Positions 1-7,398 of a DNA stretch of 20,674 bases are shown piece by piece. Under the pieces are notes generated by a model. The model did not search any database and was not told the origin of the DNA. It saw only the letters and a list, made by a program, of their open reading frames with translations. The stretch's first letter is position 1, and each line of letters starts with the position of its first letter. The stretch covers positions 1-20,674 of the forward strand of contig QHVD01000145.1 of assembly GCA_003222235.1 (NCBI GenBank). Reading direction: 5' to 3'. Position numbers and translations under genes: made by a program. This stretch comes from Gemmatimonadota bacterium (lineage in GTDB: Bacteria > Gemmatimonadota > Gemmatimonadetes > Gemmatimonadales > GWC2-71-9).

Positions 1-1296
1 CAGGTCGAGCAGTTGTCGCGCCGCCTCGGGGAGGTAGACGAGCGACTCGTCACCCTGCACACGGAGCTCGAGGGACACGAGCTGGAGCGCGTCGGGCTGG
101 ACGAGCAGCTCGGCGCGGAGCGTGCGCATCTCGCCGAGCTCGAGGCGCAGCAGGAAGCAGCCCGAGAGCAACGGGTGCAGTGGCAAGTCGAGGCCGCGCA
201 GGTCGAGGCGCGGCTGGCGGCGGCCCGCGAGCGGGCGGCGCGCGCCGCCGCCGACGCCGGCCAAGCGCGTCGTCAGGGGATCGCCCTCGCCGAAGAAATG
301 GCGACGCTCGACCGCGAGACGGCGGCCCTCGAGACGCAAGCGTCGCAGTGGGAGGACGCCGTCCAGGAGCGCAGGCACGCCCTGGGCGCTCTCCAGGCCG
401 CCGCGGAGGGGGCCGGGACCGAGGTGCAGGAAGCCGATGGCCGCCTCGTGGAGGCCGAGGCAGCGCTCGACGAGGCCCGCAAGGGGCTCGACGCGCTCGG
501 CGCCGATGAGCACAAGCTCGAGCTCGAGCGGACGGAGATCCTCGGGCGCAAGCGGGGCCTCGTGGACCGGGTGGAGACCGAGTGGCGGAAGCCCCTCGAC
601 CAGCTGCTGGCGGAGGCTCCGGAGGTAGCCGGCGACATCCCCTGGTTGCGCCAGGAGAACGAGCGGCTCCGGACGGCGATCGACGCGGTCGGCCCGGTCA
701 ACGCCCTGGCCGTGGAGGAGCACGCCGAGGAAGTGAAGCGCCTCGAGTTCCTCAGCACCCAGCGCGACGACCTCCTCGCCGCGCGCCAGTCGCTCCAGCA
801 GGCGGCGCGGGAGATCGACCAAACGGCGAAGGCGATGTTCCTCGAGTCGTTCGGCAAGGTGCGCGAGAATTTCCGGACGGTGTTCCAGACGCTGTTCGGC
901 GGGGGCGAATGCGACGTCCGGCTCGCCAACGAGGACGATCCCCTGGGGAGCGAGATCGAGATCCACGCGGCCCCCCACGGCAAGCGCACCCAGCGCATTC
1001 ACCTTCTCTCCTCGGGGGAGCGCACGCTCGTCGCCGTCTCGCTGCTCTTCGCCATCTTCCTGGCGAAGCCCAGCCCGTTCTGCCTGCTCGACGAGGTGGA
1101 TGCGCCGCTCGACGACTCCAACGTGGGCCGCTACGTCCGGCTGCTGGCGGAGTTCAAGGACCAGACACAGTTCGTTGTCATCACCCACAATCCGCGCACG
1201 ATGCAGGCAGCCGACGCCGTCTACGGGGTAACGATGCAGGAGCCCGGCGTCTCCACCATCGTGGGCGTGCGCCTCGGCCAGGTGGAAGCGGTCTAA
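1..1296 (+). CDS. smc: Chromosome partition protein SMC, C-terminal part (5' end outside window)
   Basis: This is the C-terminal 431 residues of an SMC ATPase, which with ScpA/ScpB forms the bacterial condensin that organises and segregates chromosomes. The frame is open from base 1, so the N-terminal Walker A head, hinge and first coiled coil lie upstream. The first ~230 visible residues are Ala/Glu/Arg/Leu-rich coiled coil. A C-terminal ABC head follows, with the signature motif at 1006-1020 (LSSGE), Walker B at about 1078-1101 (FCLLDEVD) and the D-loop (APLDDSN), then the conserved 'VITHNPRTMQAAD' switch region. The SMC family usually has LSGGE; here the third residue is Ser. The stop is TAA and the next gene starts 57 bases later. 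Identity is secure from head motifs plus coiled coil. RecN and Rad50 fit worse because the PFCLLDEVDAPLDD block is typical of SMC. Confidence 0.95.
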   Translation, partial: QVEQLSRRLGEVDERLVTLHTELEGHELERVGLDEQLGAERAHLAELEAQQEAAREQRVQWQVEAAQVEARLAAARERAARAAADAGQARRQGIALAEEMATLDRETAALETQASQWEDAVQERRHALGALQAAAEGAGTEVQEADGRLVEAEAALDEARKGLDALGADEHKLELERTEILGRKRGLVDRVETEWRKPLDQLLAEAPEVAGDIPWLRQENERLRTAIDAVGPVNALAVEEHAEEVKRLEFLSTQRDDLLAARQSLQQAAREIDQTAKAMFLESFGKVRENFRTVFQTLFGGGECDVRLANEDDPLGSEIEIHAAPHGKRTQRIHLLSSGERTLVAVSLLFAIFLAKPSPFCLLDEVDAPLDDSNVGRYVRLLAEFKDQTQFVVITHNPRTMQAADAVYGVTMQEPGVSTIVGVRLGQVEAV

Positions 1297-1326
1297 CCCG
1301 CGTGCGCCCATCCTAGGCAAATCGTT

Positions 1327-1338
1327 TTCCTCGAGGAA
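1327..1338. promoter_or_regulatory. 12-bp perfect palindrome overlapping a ribosome binding site
   Basis: TTCCTCGAGGAA is a perfect palindrome in the 57-base gap after smc. Its right half is part of the purine-rich GAGGAAGGAG (1333-1342), which is the ribosome binding site for the ATG at 1354. It could be a small operator or a weak SD-sequestering hairpin, or chance. No function is demonstrated. Confidence 0.3.
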
Positions 1339-1353
1339 GGAGCGACTGGCACC

Positions 1354-2130
1354 ATGCAGTTGGTCACCGTGGGAACGGGCACGGTCGCGCCGTCGGCCAC
1401 ACGCACCGCGGCGTGCAACTGGGTGAGTCACGGCCGCCTGAAGATCCTGTTGGACTGCGGGGCGGGCGCGCTGCATCGCCTGGCTCAGTTCGACCTGCCG
1501 TGGCAGCAGGTCACGCATGTGGTGCTGTCGCACTTCCATCCCGACCACTGGGGTGAGTTGCCGATGCTCGTGTACGCCCTGAAGTACATCGCCACCCCGC
1601 CGCGCTCAGAGCCGCTCGTCATCCTCGGACCCCCGGGCGTGGTTCGGCTGCTGCGGACGATCGCCCAGGGCTACGGGCCCTGGCTCCTCGACCCAGGGTT
1701 CCCCCTCGGCATCCTCGACGTCCAGCAGGGCGAGTCGTTCCCGCTCGATGCCGACGTGAACCTCGAGACCTTTCGCGTGCCGCACACGCCGGAGAGCGTG
1801 GCGCTCGGCATCGCCACCCCCGAAGGACGGCTCGTCTACACCGGGGACACCGGCTTCTCGAGCGACCTGGCGCACTGGGCGAAAGGGGCCGACCTGCTGC
1901 TCGCCGAGTGCTCCCTGCCCCAGTCACTGGCGATGGACATCCACCTCACGCCGGAGCAGGCAGGCGATCTCGCCCAGGAAGCTGGCGCGCGTCGCCTCGT
2001 CTTGACGCACTTTTCTCCCCCGGTAGAAACTTCGGATCCGGCGCGAGCAGCCGGCACGCGCTTCGGCGGGCCGGTCACCGCGGCGCGAGACGGAGATCGT
2101 TTCACCATCGGAGGGACCTCGCAGTGCTGA
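1354..2130 (+). CDS. MBL-fold metallo-hydrolase, RNase Z-like subgroup
   Basis: A 258-residue metallo-beta-lactamase-fold hydrolase. The metal-binding signature HFHPDH is at residues 60-65 (H60, H62, D64, H65). Further ligand candidates are H144, D165 in 'YTGDTG', and H219 in 'LTHFSP', the usual order for a two-zinc site. The N-terminus (VTVGTGTVAP, then LLDCGAGAL) and the length resemble the RNase Z/ElaC-like group of hydrolases. I see no clear tRNA exosite arm, so the substrate is unknown and I do not call it rnz. The ATG at 1354 has a strong ribosome binding site (GAGGAAGGAG, 11 bases upstream). Its 3' end overlaps the start of the DAHP synthase gene by 7 bases, which implies cotranslation. 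It probably acts in the cytoplasm because there is no signal peptide. Confidence 0.85.
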   Translation: MQLVTVGTGTVAPSATRTAACNWVSHGRLKILLDCGAGALHRLAQFDLPWQQVTHVVLSHFHPDHWGELPMLVYALKYIATPPRSEPLVILGPPGVVRLLRTIAQGYGPWLLDPGFPLGILDVQQGESFPLDADVNLETFRVPHTPESVALGIATPEGRLVYTGDTGFSSDLAHWAKGADLLLAECSLPQSLAMDIHLTPEQAGDLAQEAGARRLVLTHFSPPVETSDPARAAGTRFGGPVTAARDGDRFTIGGTSQC

Positions 2131-3164
2131 TCGTGATGCGGCGCGGCGCCACGGACGCCGAGATCCAGCGCGTCGTCGCGGTGATCGAGGAAATGGGCTA
2201 CAAGGCCCGCCCCATGCCCGGCGCCCAGCGCACCGCCGTCGGCCTGATGGGGAACGACGGCAGCGTGGACGCATCGCGTCTGGAAGCGCTGCCGGGGGTG
2301 CAGGACGTCATCCACGTCTCCAAGCCCTACAAGCAGGTGAGCCGCGAGTGGCAGGGTGAGAACACCGTGGTTCGCCTCCCGGGCGGCGTCACATTCGGCG
2401 GCGCCGAGGTCGCGGCCATCGCGGGGCCGTGCTCCGTCGAGACCGAGGGCCAGATCCTCGAGGCGGCCCGCCAGGTGAAGGAGGGAGGCGCCGTGATCCT
2501 CCGCGGCGGCGCCTGGAAGCCCCGCACCTCGCCCTATTCGTTCCAGGGCCTGGGGAGACCCGGATTGAGGCTTCTGGCCAAAGCGCGCGAAGAGACGGGC
2601 CTCCTGATCTGCACGGAGGCGATGGACCCCGAAAGCGTGGGGCCCGTAGGGGAAGTCGCGGACATCATCCAGATCGGCGCGCGCAACATGCAGAACTTCT
2701 CGCTCCTCAAGGCGGCCGGCCGCGCCGGGAAGCCGGTGCTCCTGAAGCGCGGCCTGTCGGCGACGATCGAGGAGCTCCTCCTGTCCGCCGAGTACCTCCT
2801 GGCCGAGGGGAACCACGACGTGATTCTGTGCGAGCGCGGCATCCGCGGCTTCGACACGGCGACCCGCAACCTCTTCGACCTCACGGCCATCCCGGTGGTG
2901 CACAAGCTCTCGCACCTGCCGATCATCGCCGACCCGTCGCATGGTACCGGGCTGCGCGACAAGGTGATCCCCATGGCCCGCGCCGCGGTAGCCGCGGGCG
3001 CCGACGGGATCATGGTCGAAGTGCACCCGCATCCCGACCAGGCGCTCTCGGACGGCGCGCAATCGCTCTTCCCCGATCAGTTCGCCCAGCTGATGAGGGA
3101 GATCCGGGTGATCGCGGAAGTCATCGGCCGGCGGATAGCCGAGCCGGCGTCGGTGGGCGCGTGA
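2124..3164 (+). CDS. aroF: 3-deoxy-7-phosphoheptulonate (DAHP) synthase, type I-beta
   Basis: Condenses phosphoenolpyruvate and erythrose 4-phosphate to DAHP, the first step of the shikimate pathway. From the GTG at 2124 the protein has 346 residues: an N-terminal ferredoxin-like regulatory domain (about 1-75), as in Thermotoga-type enzymes where it mediates aromatic amino acid feedback, followed by a TIM barrel. Barrel motifs include AGPCSVE (100-106), GGAWKPRTSPYSFQG, IQIGARNMQN, KRGLSATIEE, ERGIRGFDTATRNLFD and IADPSHGTG. Expected metal ligands are present: C103, H273, E299 and D310. GTG is chosen because it begins the typical 'MLIVMRRGAT' N-terminus and has GGAGGGA upstream; the open frame extends further but gives non-homologous sequence. 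It overlaps the preceding MBL gene by 7 bases. The heptamer repeat element begins 7 bases after its stop. The aroF symbol follows general usage for this family. Confidence 0.95.
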   Translation: MLIVMRRGATDAEIQRVVAVIEEMGYKARPMPGAQRTAVGLMGNDGSVDASRLEALPGVQDVIHVSKPYKQVSREWQGENTVVRLPGGVTFGGAEVAAIAGPCSVETEGQILEAARQVKEGGAVILRGGAWKPRTSPYSFQGLGRPGLRLLAKAREETGLLICTEAMDPESVGPVGEVADIIQIGARNMQNFSLLKAAGRAGKPVLLKRGLSATIEELLLSAEYLLAEGNHDVILCERGIRGFDTATRNLFDLTAIPVVHKLSHLPIIADPSHGTGLRDKVIPMARAAVAAGADGIMVEVHPHPDQALSDGAQSLFPDQFAQLMREIRVIAEVIGRRIAEPASVGA

Positions 3165-3171
3165 GTCAAGT

Positions 3172-3285
3172 GCGGAGTGCGGAGTGGGGAGTGCGGAGTA
3201 TATCGCTCGGGGTTCGAACCCCGACGCCCGCGCTCGTGCACGACATGCGTCCGACCAATTCCGCATTCCGCATTCCGCATTCCGC
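3172..3285 (+). repeat. Heptamer-armed inverted repeat element, copy 1
   Basis: Left arm 3172-3199 is four tandem heptamers (GCGGAGT, GCGGAGT, GGGGAGT, GCGGAGT). Right arm 3258-3285 is four copies of ATTCCGC. The arms can pair over 28 positions in the plus-strand RNA, with one G-U wobble per heptamer and one G-G mismatch. The 58-nt core holds an 18-bp perfect palindrome, TCGGGGTTCGAACCCCGA (3207-3224), and a second palindrome, TCGTGCACGA (3234-3243), flanked by GACGC/GCGTC. A relative lies at 17304-17415. It fills the gap between the DAHP synthase stop and the body of lolA, and its right arm is read as coding sequence. No flanking target duplication and no transposase are seen. Confidence 0.9.
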
Positions 3286-3913
3286 ACTCTGTGCAATACT
3301 GCTCTTCGCAAGGCTCCCGACGCAGGACCCCTGGCCCGTCCTCGACCACGCCAGCCAGACGTACCAGACGATCCGCACGCTCTCGGCGCAGTTCGTGCAA
3401 ATCATCGAGAATCCGATGATCGGCGCACCGGACACCACGCGGGGCAAGCTGTACCAGATGCGGCCCAGCCGCTTTGCCATGCGGTTCACCGAGCCCAAGG
3501 GAGACCGCATCGTGGCCGACGGCCGGTACCTCTGGCTGTACACGCCGAGCACGGCGCCGGGTCAGGTGATCCGCTCGCGAATCCCCGAGGTCGGCACCAC
3601 GGGCCCGAACCTCATCGGGCAATTCGTCGAGCGGCCGCGCGAGCGCTATCGCGCCCGTTACGTCCGTGTCGACTCCCTGCCGGACGGGATGGCGGACGCG
3701 GTCGCGCTCGTGCCGACGGAGGCGGGGCAGCCCTACACAGAGGCGGTGCTCTGGGTGGGACGGAACGACGGATTGGTCCGGCGCCTGGAGATCAGCGAAG
3801 CCGCCGGGCAGCGCCGCACCGTGATCCTCACGCATCCGAAGGTCAACGGCGGCGCGCCCGGCCGCGAGTTCACGTTCGCGCCCCCTGCCGGAGTACGGGT
3901 GGTGGATCAGTAG
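3245..3913 (+). CDS. lolA: LolA-family periplasmic outer-membrane lipoprotein carrier
   Basis: LolA ferries lipoproteins across the periplasm from the LolCDE exporter to the outer membrane. From the ATG at 3245 this is 222 residues, near the usual ~200. The family pattern is visible: 'TIRTLSAQFVQ', then 'GKLYQMRPSRFAMRFTEPKGDRIVADGRYLWLYTP' (split here by description only), and the C-terminal 'FTFAPPAGVRVVDQ', which matches the end of LolA proteins. The N-terminus is odd: residues 6-15 (SAFRIPHSAL) are encoded by the right arm of the heptamer repeat, followed by a short hydrophobic stretch (CAILLFARL) that may be the remains of a signal peptide h-region. There is no Shine-Dalgarno before this ATG, which lies in the loop of the predicted hairpin. 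In-frame GTGs at 3170, 3191 and 3236 are alternatives. The 3' end overlaps the convergent DUF2520 gene by 44 bases. Confidence 0.82.
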   Translation: MRPTNSAFRIPHSALCAILLFARLPTQDPWPVLDHASQTYQTIRTLSAQFVQIIENPMIGAPDTTRGKLYQMRPSRFAMRFTEPKGDRIVADGRYLWLYTPSTAPGQVIRSRIPEVGTTGPNLIGQFVERPRERYRARYVRVDSLPDGMADAVALVPTEAGQPYTEAVLWVGRNDGLVRRLEISEAAGQRRTVILTHPKVNGGAPGREFTFAPPAGVRVVDQ

Positions 3914-4781
3914 CGAGGGCGTCGGCGACCGCCAGCGCCGTCGTTTCGTCCATCCCCTGCTCGCGGGCCAGCTCGAGGGCTGCGCGCCCCAGCGCGCGAT
4001 AAAGCAGCGCGTCGTCTCGACTCAGGCGTTCGATGTGCCGGCGGAGAGTTGCGGTGTCGCCGCGCGCGACAGGCCCTGTCAGCGCGGCCAGCGGCCCCTG
4101 CCCGGTGAGGTTGTCGAAGGTCCCCGCCACCAGCGGTCGCAGGGCCTGCCATGCCTCCGCATCGCTGAGTCCCGCGAGACGGAGTAGGCGCTGGGCTACG
4201 GCCTCAACTACCACGAAATAGTTCGATGCGAACACCGCCCCCGCGTGGTAGATCGGCTTCGCCTCCGAGGGGATGTGGAACGGCCGCAGACCGAGCGCCC
4301 GCGCGAGGCCCTCCGCCGCCTGCACCGCGCGCGGCATCCCTTCCACGGCAGCCCAGGCGCCCTTCAGGCGCTCGGGCGCGCGCTCGGCCGCGGCGATGGT
4401 TTGCAGCGGGTGGAGCGAGCCCAGCGCGGCGCGGGAGGAGAGCAGCGGGGCCAGGGCTTCCTGGCCCTGCGCGCCGGAGAGATGCAGCACCACTTGGTCC
4501 GGCCGCACCGCCCCAGTCCGCGCGAGCGACTCGGCGAGGAAGCGGATGGCGTCGTCCCGCACGGCGAGAATGACGACGCCCGCCTGGGCGATCCAGGCGG
4601 GCGGCGGGGAGTCGGCAGGCCCGACGGTGAGCGTGAGCGGCTCGGGGACCGCCTTCTTCCGGCGGCCGTACAACAGCACTTCGTGGCCCGCGAGGGCGAG
4701 CGCCAGCGCGAGGCCCACGCCGGCGCGGCCGGGGCCGATGATGCCGACCGTGGGCCTGTCGTTGAGCCGCTCGCCGCCCAC
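3870..4781 (-). CDS. Rossmann-like / DUF2520 domain protein
   Basis: A 303-residue protein with an N-terminal NAD(P)-binding Rossmann fold (GIIGPGRAGVG, residues 13-23, with R40 after the second strand suggesting NADP). It has the middle 'LHLSGAQGQEAL...LGSLHPLQTI' segment and a helical C-terminal half (about 165-290) typical of the Rossmann-like plus DUF2520 family, which resembles pyrroline-5-carboxylate and ketopantoate reductases. The reaction is not known for this family. The GTG start directly abuts the stop of the protease gene (no gap), so it is the last gene of the minus-strand operon. Its 3' end runs 44 bases into lolA on the other strand, so both C-termini are encoded in the same DNA. 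No terminator hairpin was seen there. Confidence 0.85.
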   Translation of the reverse strand: MGGERLNDRPTVGIIGPGRAGVGLALALALAGHEVLLYGRRKKAVPEPLTLTVGPADSPPPAWIAQAGVVILAVRDDAIRFLAESLARTGAVRPDQVVLHLSGAQGQEALAPLLSSRAALGSLHPLQTIAAAERAPERLKGAWAAVEGMPRAVQAAEGLARALGLRPFHIPSEAKPIYHAGAVFASNYFVVVEAVAQRLLRLAGLSDAEAWQALRPLVAGTFDNLTGQGPLAALTGPVARGDTATLRRHIERLSRDDALLYRALGRAALELAREQGMDETTALAVADALATDPPPVLRQGART

Positions 4782-6401
4782 CTAGTTCCGGGGGCTCGCG
4801 GAGGCCTGCGCCGCCGCAAGCGCGAGCAGGTCTTCCGGCGAACGGGCGCGGTGCGCCAGCGCTACCGCAGTCTGGACCTGGCGGTCCATCGTCATCCGCC
4901 GACGGACTTCCACGGGCCGTCCGAAGACGTAGCGCGCGATCTCGTAGCCGAGCTCTTGGGCGATCAGGGGGCGCGCGCCTGCCACGAGACTGTCCGGAAT
5001 CGTCACTTTCCGCGCGCGCAGCCGGCGGAGCACGTCGTCAACCATCTCCTGCGTGACCGAGAAGTTTGGATCGGTCATGCGACCCAAAGCCTTCGCCTCC
5101 AGCGCATACGTCGAGCGCACGTCCCAGTACGTCGGGATGTTGCTCCCCAGCGATTTCATGAAGTTGCGCTCTGCCGTCGTGAAGGTGTCGGGACTGATGA
5201 ACAGGTCAGGCCTGATCCCCCCGCCACCGACCACGACGCGCCCGTGATCGGTGTGGAAGATCAACGTGGAATCGGGCTGCGTCGTGTCGCGGCCTTCCTC
5301 CGCGGCGACGACCTGCGCCTCCTGGTCCGCCTCGCTCTTGCTCTTGCGCTGGATGGTGCGCCCGCTCGGCGTGTACCAGCGGGCCGTGGTCAGCTTCAGC
5401 GCCGCCTCCGGCGTGAGCTGCCACAGCGACTGCACCAGCCCCTTACCGAACGTCGGCGTCCCGACGACCAGTGCGCGGTCGTGGTCCTGGAGCGCGCCGG
5501 TAATGATCTCGGCGGCGCTCGCGGTGCCGCCGTTCACGAGCACGACCACCGGCAGGTTCGGCCAAAGCTGGGGCTTGGCATCCTTGAACGTACGGGTCGT
5601 GTTGGGCGCCCGGCCGCGCGTGGCCACGACGTCCTCTCCCGGATCGAGGAACAGCTCGCTCACCGCCACGCCCTGGTCCAGCAACCCGCCGGGGTTGCCG
5701 CGCAGGTCGAGGAGCAGCGACTTCATCCCCTTCTTGAGCAGGCCCGCGATCGCGTCGCTGAGATCCTGCGTCGAGGTCTCGCTCACCGGGTTCAACTGCA
5801 CGTAGCCGACTCTGTCGTCCAGCATCATCGCGACCGGCACCGACCGGATGTGGATCGTCGCGCGCGTCATCTTGAACGTGAGGGGCTGCTCTACACCGAC
5901 CCGGCGCACCCTGAGCTCCACCGGCGTGCCCGGCTGACCGCGCAGCTCCTTCACAGCCTGGTCGTTCTTCCAACCCTCGGTCGAGCGGCCGTCGAGCACG
6001 ACGATCCGATCGCCGGACTGGATGCCGGCGCGCTCGGCGGGCGTGTCGGGGAGGGGCGCCACGACGGTGATCCAGCCGTCGCGCACGTCGATCTGGATGC
6101 CCAGCCCGCCGTAGTTCCCGGTCGTCGCCTCCGAGAGGGCGCGGAAGTCGTCGCGCTTCAGGAACACGGAGTACGGGTCGTGGAGCTGGTCGAGCATGCC
6201 ATCGATCGCCATCTGATAGAGCTGCCGCTCGTCGAGCGAGTCCACGTAGTAGTCGGCCACATGGGCCAGCACGTCCTCGAACAAGCGCGCCTGCTGGTAG
6301 ACGGATCCGGCAGGGGCGGCCTCACGTTGCAACAACCAGCCGCCCGTAACGAGCGCGAGGCCGGTCACAACGGCGACGGTCAGGATCTTGCGGAGCTTCA
6401 T
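4782..6401 (-). CDS. S41-family C-terminal processing peptidase (CtpA/Prc-like)
   Basis: A serine protease that trims or degrades envelope proteins from their C-termini. From the ATG at 6401 it has 539 residues: an N-terminal hydrophobic signal or anchor segment (about 5-24), a PDZ domain (about 97-175: YGGLGIQID ... GIQSGDRIVVLDG), then the S41 catalytic domain. Catalytic residues fit the family: S295 in GGTASAAEI, and K320 and Q324 in FGKGLVQS. The C-terminal ~140 residues are helical, with no clear extra domain. The ATG is chosen because it overlaps the tmk stop as ATGA and has GAGG 6 bases upstream; a longer frame adds 16 non-signal residues. The downstream DUF2520 gene starts immediately after its TAG. 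Export to the periplasm is inferred from the N-terminus. Confidence 0.93.
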   Translation of the reverse strand: MKLRKILTVAVVTGLALVTGGWLLQREAAPAGSVYQQARLFEDVLAHVADYYVDSLDERQLYQMAIDGMLDQLHDPYSVFLKRDDFRALSEATTGNYGGLGIQIDVRDGWITVVAPLPDTPAERAGIQSGDRIVVLDGRSTEGWKNDQAVKELRGQPGTPVELRVRRVGVEQPLTFKMTRATIHIRSVPVAMMLDDRVGYVQLNPVSETSTQDLSDAIAGLLKKGMKSLLLDLRGNPGGLLDQGVAVSELFLDPGEDVVATRGRAPNTTRTFKDAKPQLWPNLPVVVLVNGGTASAAEIITGALQDHDRALVVGTPTFGKGLVQSLWQLTPEAALKLTTARWYTPSGRTIQRKSKSEADQEAQVVAAEEGRDTTQPDSTLIFHTDHGRVVVGGGGIRPDLFISPDTFTTAERNFMKSLGSNIPTYWDVRSTYALEAKALGRMTDPNFSVTQEMVDDVLRRLRARKVTIPDSLVAGARPLIAQELGYEIARYVFGRPVEVRRRMTMDRQVQTAVALAHRARSPEDLLALAAAQASASPRN

Positions 6402-7048
6402 GAAACGCCTCGTGTTGAGAGTGCGGTCGCCACCGTGACTTCGCGCCACGCGGCTTGCTGCACGGCCTTCCTGGACTGGGTGGCGTCGACGTGAACGATG
6501 CCGGGCCCGGCGGCGTTGCGGTACGCCTCCACCACCCGCCCGTGAAACGCATCGTCCCGGCGCTCGAACCGGTCCTGCGCCTTGCCCGCGAGGCGCTGCC
6601 GCTGGCGCCCCACCTCCACCGGCACGTCGAGCACCAGAGTAACGTCCGGCACGAGGCCGCCGGTGGCGAGCCGGGTGGCCCGGGCCACGTCTTCACCCGG
6701 CAACCCCCCGCCCGCGACCTGGTAGGCCATGGTCGAGAGGTCGAAGCGGTCGGCGACTACGACGTGCCCCGCCTCGAGCGCCGGCCGGATGACCTGATGC
6801 ACGAGATCCCCCCGCGCGGCGAGGATCAGGAACAGCTCGGCCACCGGCGCCATCTCGTGCGGGAACTTGAGCGCCACCCTGCGCGCCGCCTCCGCCACGG
6901 GCGTGCCGCCCGGTTCCCGCACCGCCACGACTTCCCGCCCATCCCGGACGAGCCGCGCGGCGAGCCAGCGCACCAGGGTGGACTTCCCCGCTCCCTCAGG
7001 GCCTTCGACGACGATGAACAGGCCAGCCGCGCCACCGGACGCCGTCAT
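6398..7048 (-). CDS. tmk: Thymidylate kinase
   Basis: Phosphorylates dTMP to dTDP in DNA precursor synthesis. The 216-residue protein has the P-loop GPEGAGKST (16-24), the nucleotide-binding 'VREPGGTP' motif, the DRF/S-x-x-AYQ motif (VVADRFDLSTMAYQ), 'PDVTLVLDVP' and the LID-region 'DRFERRDDAFHGRVVEAY', all in the right order and at the usual length. The ATG at 7048 is chosen because it overlaps the preceding gene's TGA as ATGA and fits the family N-terminus. The open frame continues far upstream into the neighbouring gene but is not homologous there. Its own TGA overlaps the next start (6401) in the same way, so translation of this part of the operon looks coupled. Confidence 0.95.
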   Translation of the reverse strand: MTASGGAAGLFIVVEGPEGAGKSTLVRWLAARLVRDGREVVAVREPGGTPVAEAARRVALKFPHEMAPVAELFLILAARGDLVHQVIRPALEAGHVVVADRFDLSTMAYQVAGGGLPGEDVARATRLATGGLVPDVTLVLDVPVEVGRQRQRLAGKAQDRFERRDDAFHGRVVEAYRNAAGPGIVHVDATQSRKAVQQAAWREVTVATALSTRGVS

Positions 7049-7398
7049 CCGAGCGTGATGATCGGGCTCGCGGCCCCCTGCTTCAACCCCTCGTAGATGC
7101 GCGCGTTCACCTTCGCCATCAGCTTCTCGAAGTTCGCCTGCGCGGCCACGACTTGCTGATACACCTGATGAGACTGAACGCCTTGGAGTGCGCGGTCGTA
7201 GCGCTCGACCTGGTCTTTCGCGGGCTCCCGGCCTTCGTGGGCGGCGCGCTCGATGTCCTGCGCGATGCGCTCCACGTCGGCGAGGAGCTGGCGGCACGTC
7301 GCATCCTCCCGCAGCCGTTCGCTGGCCCGGAGCAGCGCCTTGTACTCCTCACTCTGGCCCAGCAGCCGTCCCAGTTCCTGAGCCTTCTGGTCGATCAC
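7045..7398 (-). CDS. YlbF/YmcA-family protein
   Basis: A 117-residue, almost entirely helical protein matching the YlbF/YmcA (Com_YlbF, formerly DUF964) pattern: 'ELGRLLGQSEEYKALLRASERLREDATCRQLL', then a long helix ending in 'FEKLMAKVNARIYEGL'. In Bacillus the relatives YlbF, YmcA and YaaT form a complex that modulates RNase Y and development. Whether that role holds here is unknown. The GTG start at 7398 has a strong GAGGAGG ribosome binding site a few bases upstream and overlaps the prmC stop as GTGA. Its stop overlaps the tmk ATG as ATGA. Being buried in a translation/nucleotide operon fits a housekeeping or RNA-related role but does not define one. Confidence 0.82.
   Translation of the reverse strand: MIDQKAQELGRLLGQSEEYKALLRASERLREDATCRQLLADVERIAQDIERAAHEGREPAKDQVERYDRALQGVQSHQVYQQVVAAQANFEKLMAKVNARIYEGLKQGAASPIITLG

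Noticed and set aside
1354..2130. Naming this gene rnz (RNase Z)
   Set aside because: The metal site fits but the tRNA-binding exosite is not recognisable, so only the superfamily is supported.
3207..3227. GGTTCGAACCCC resembles a tRNA T-arm
   Set aside because: With a 7-base T-loop only three stem pairs form, and no acceptor, anticodon arm or CCA region surrounds it. It is better explained as the palindromic core of the repeat element.
3172..3285. CRISPR array
   Set aside because: Heptamers are directly abutting with no spacers, and the second half is inverted. No cas genes are present.
3172..3285. Insertion sequence or MITE with target duplication
   Set aside because: No transposase and no matching direct repeats flank either copy (3165-3171 versus 3286-3292; 17297-17303 versus 17416-17422).
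4245..6494. Long plus-strand open frame of 749 codons
   Set aside because: It lies antisense to the DUF2520, protease and tmk genes, has Arg/His-rich composition without family motifs, and is a GC-rich shadow frame.
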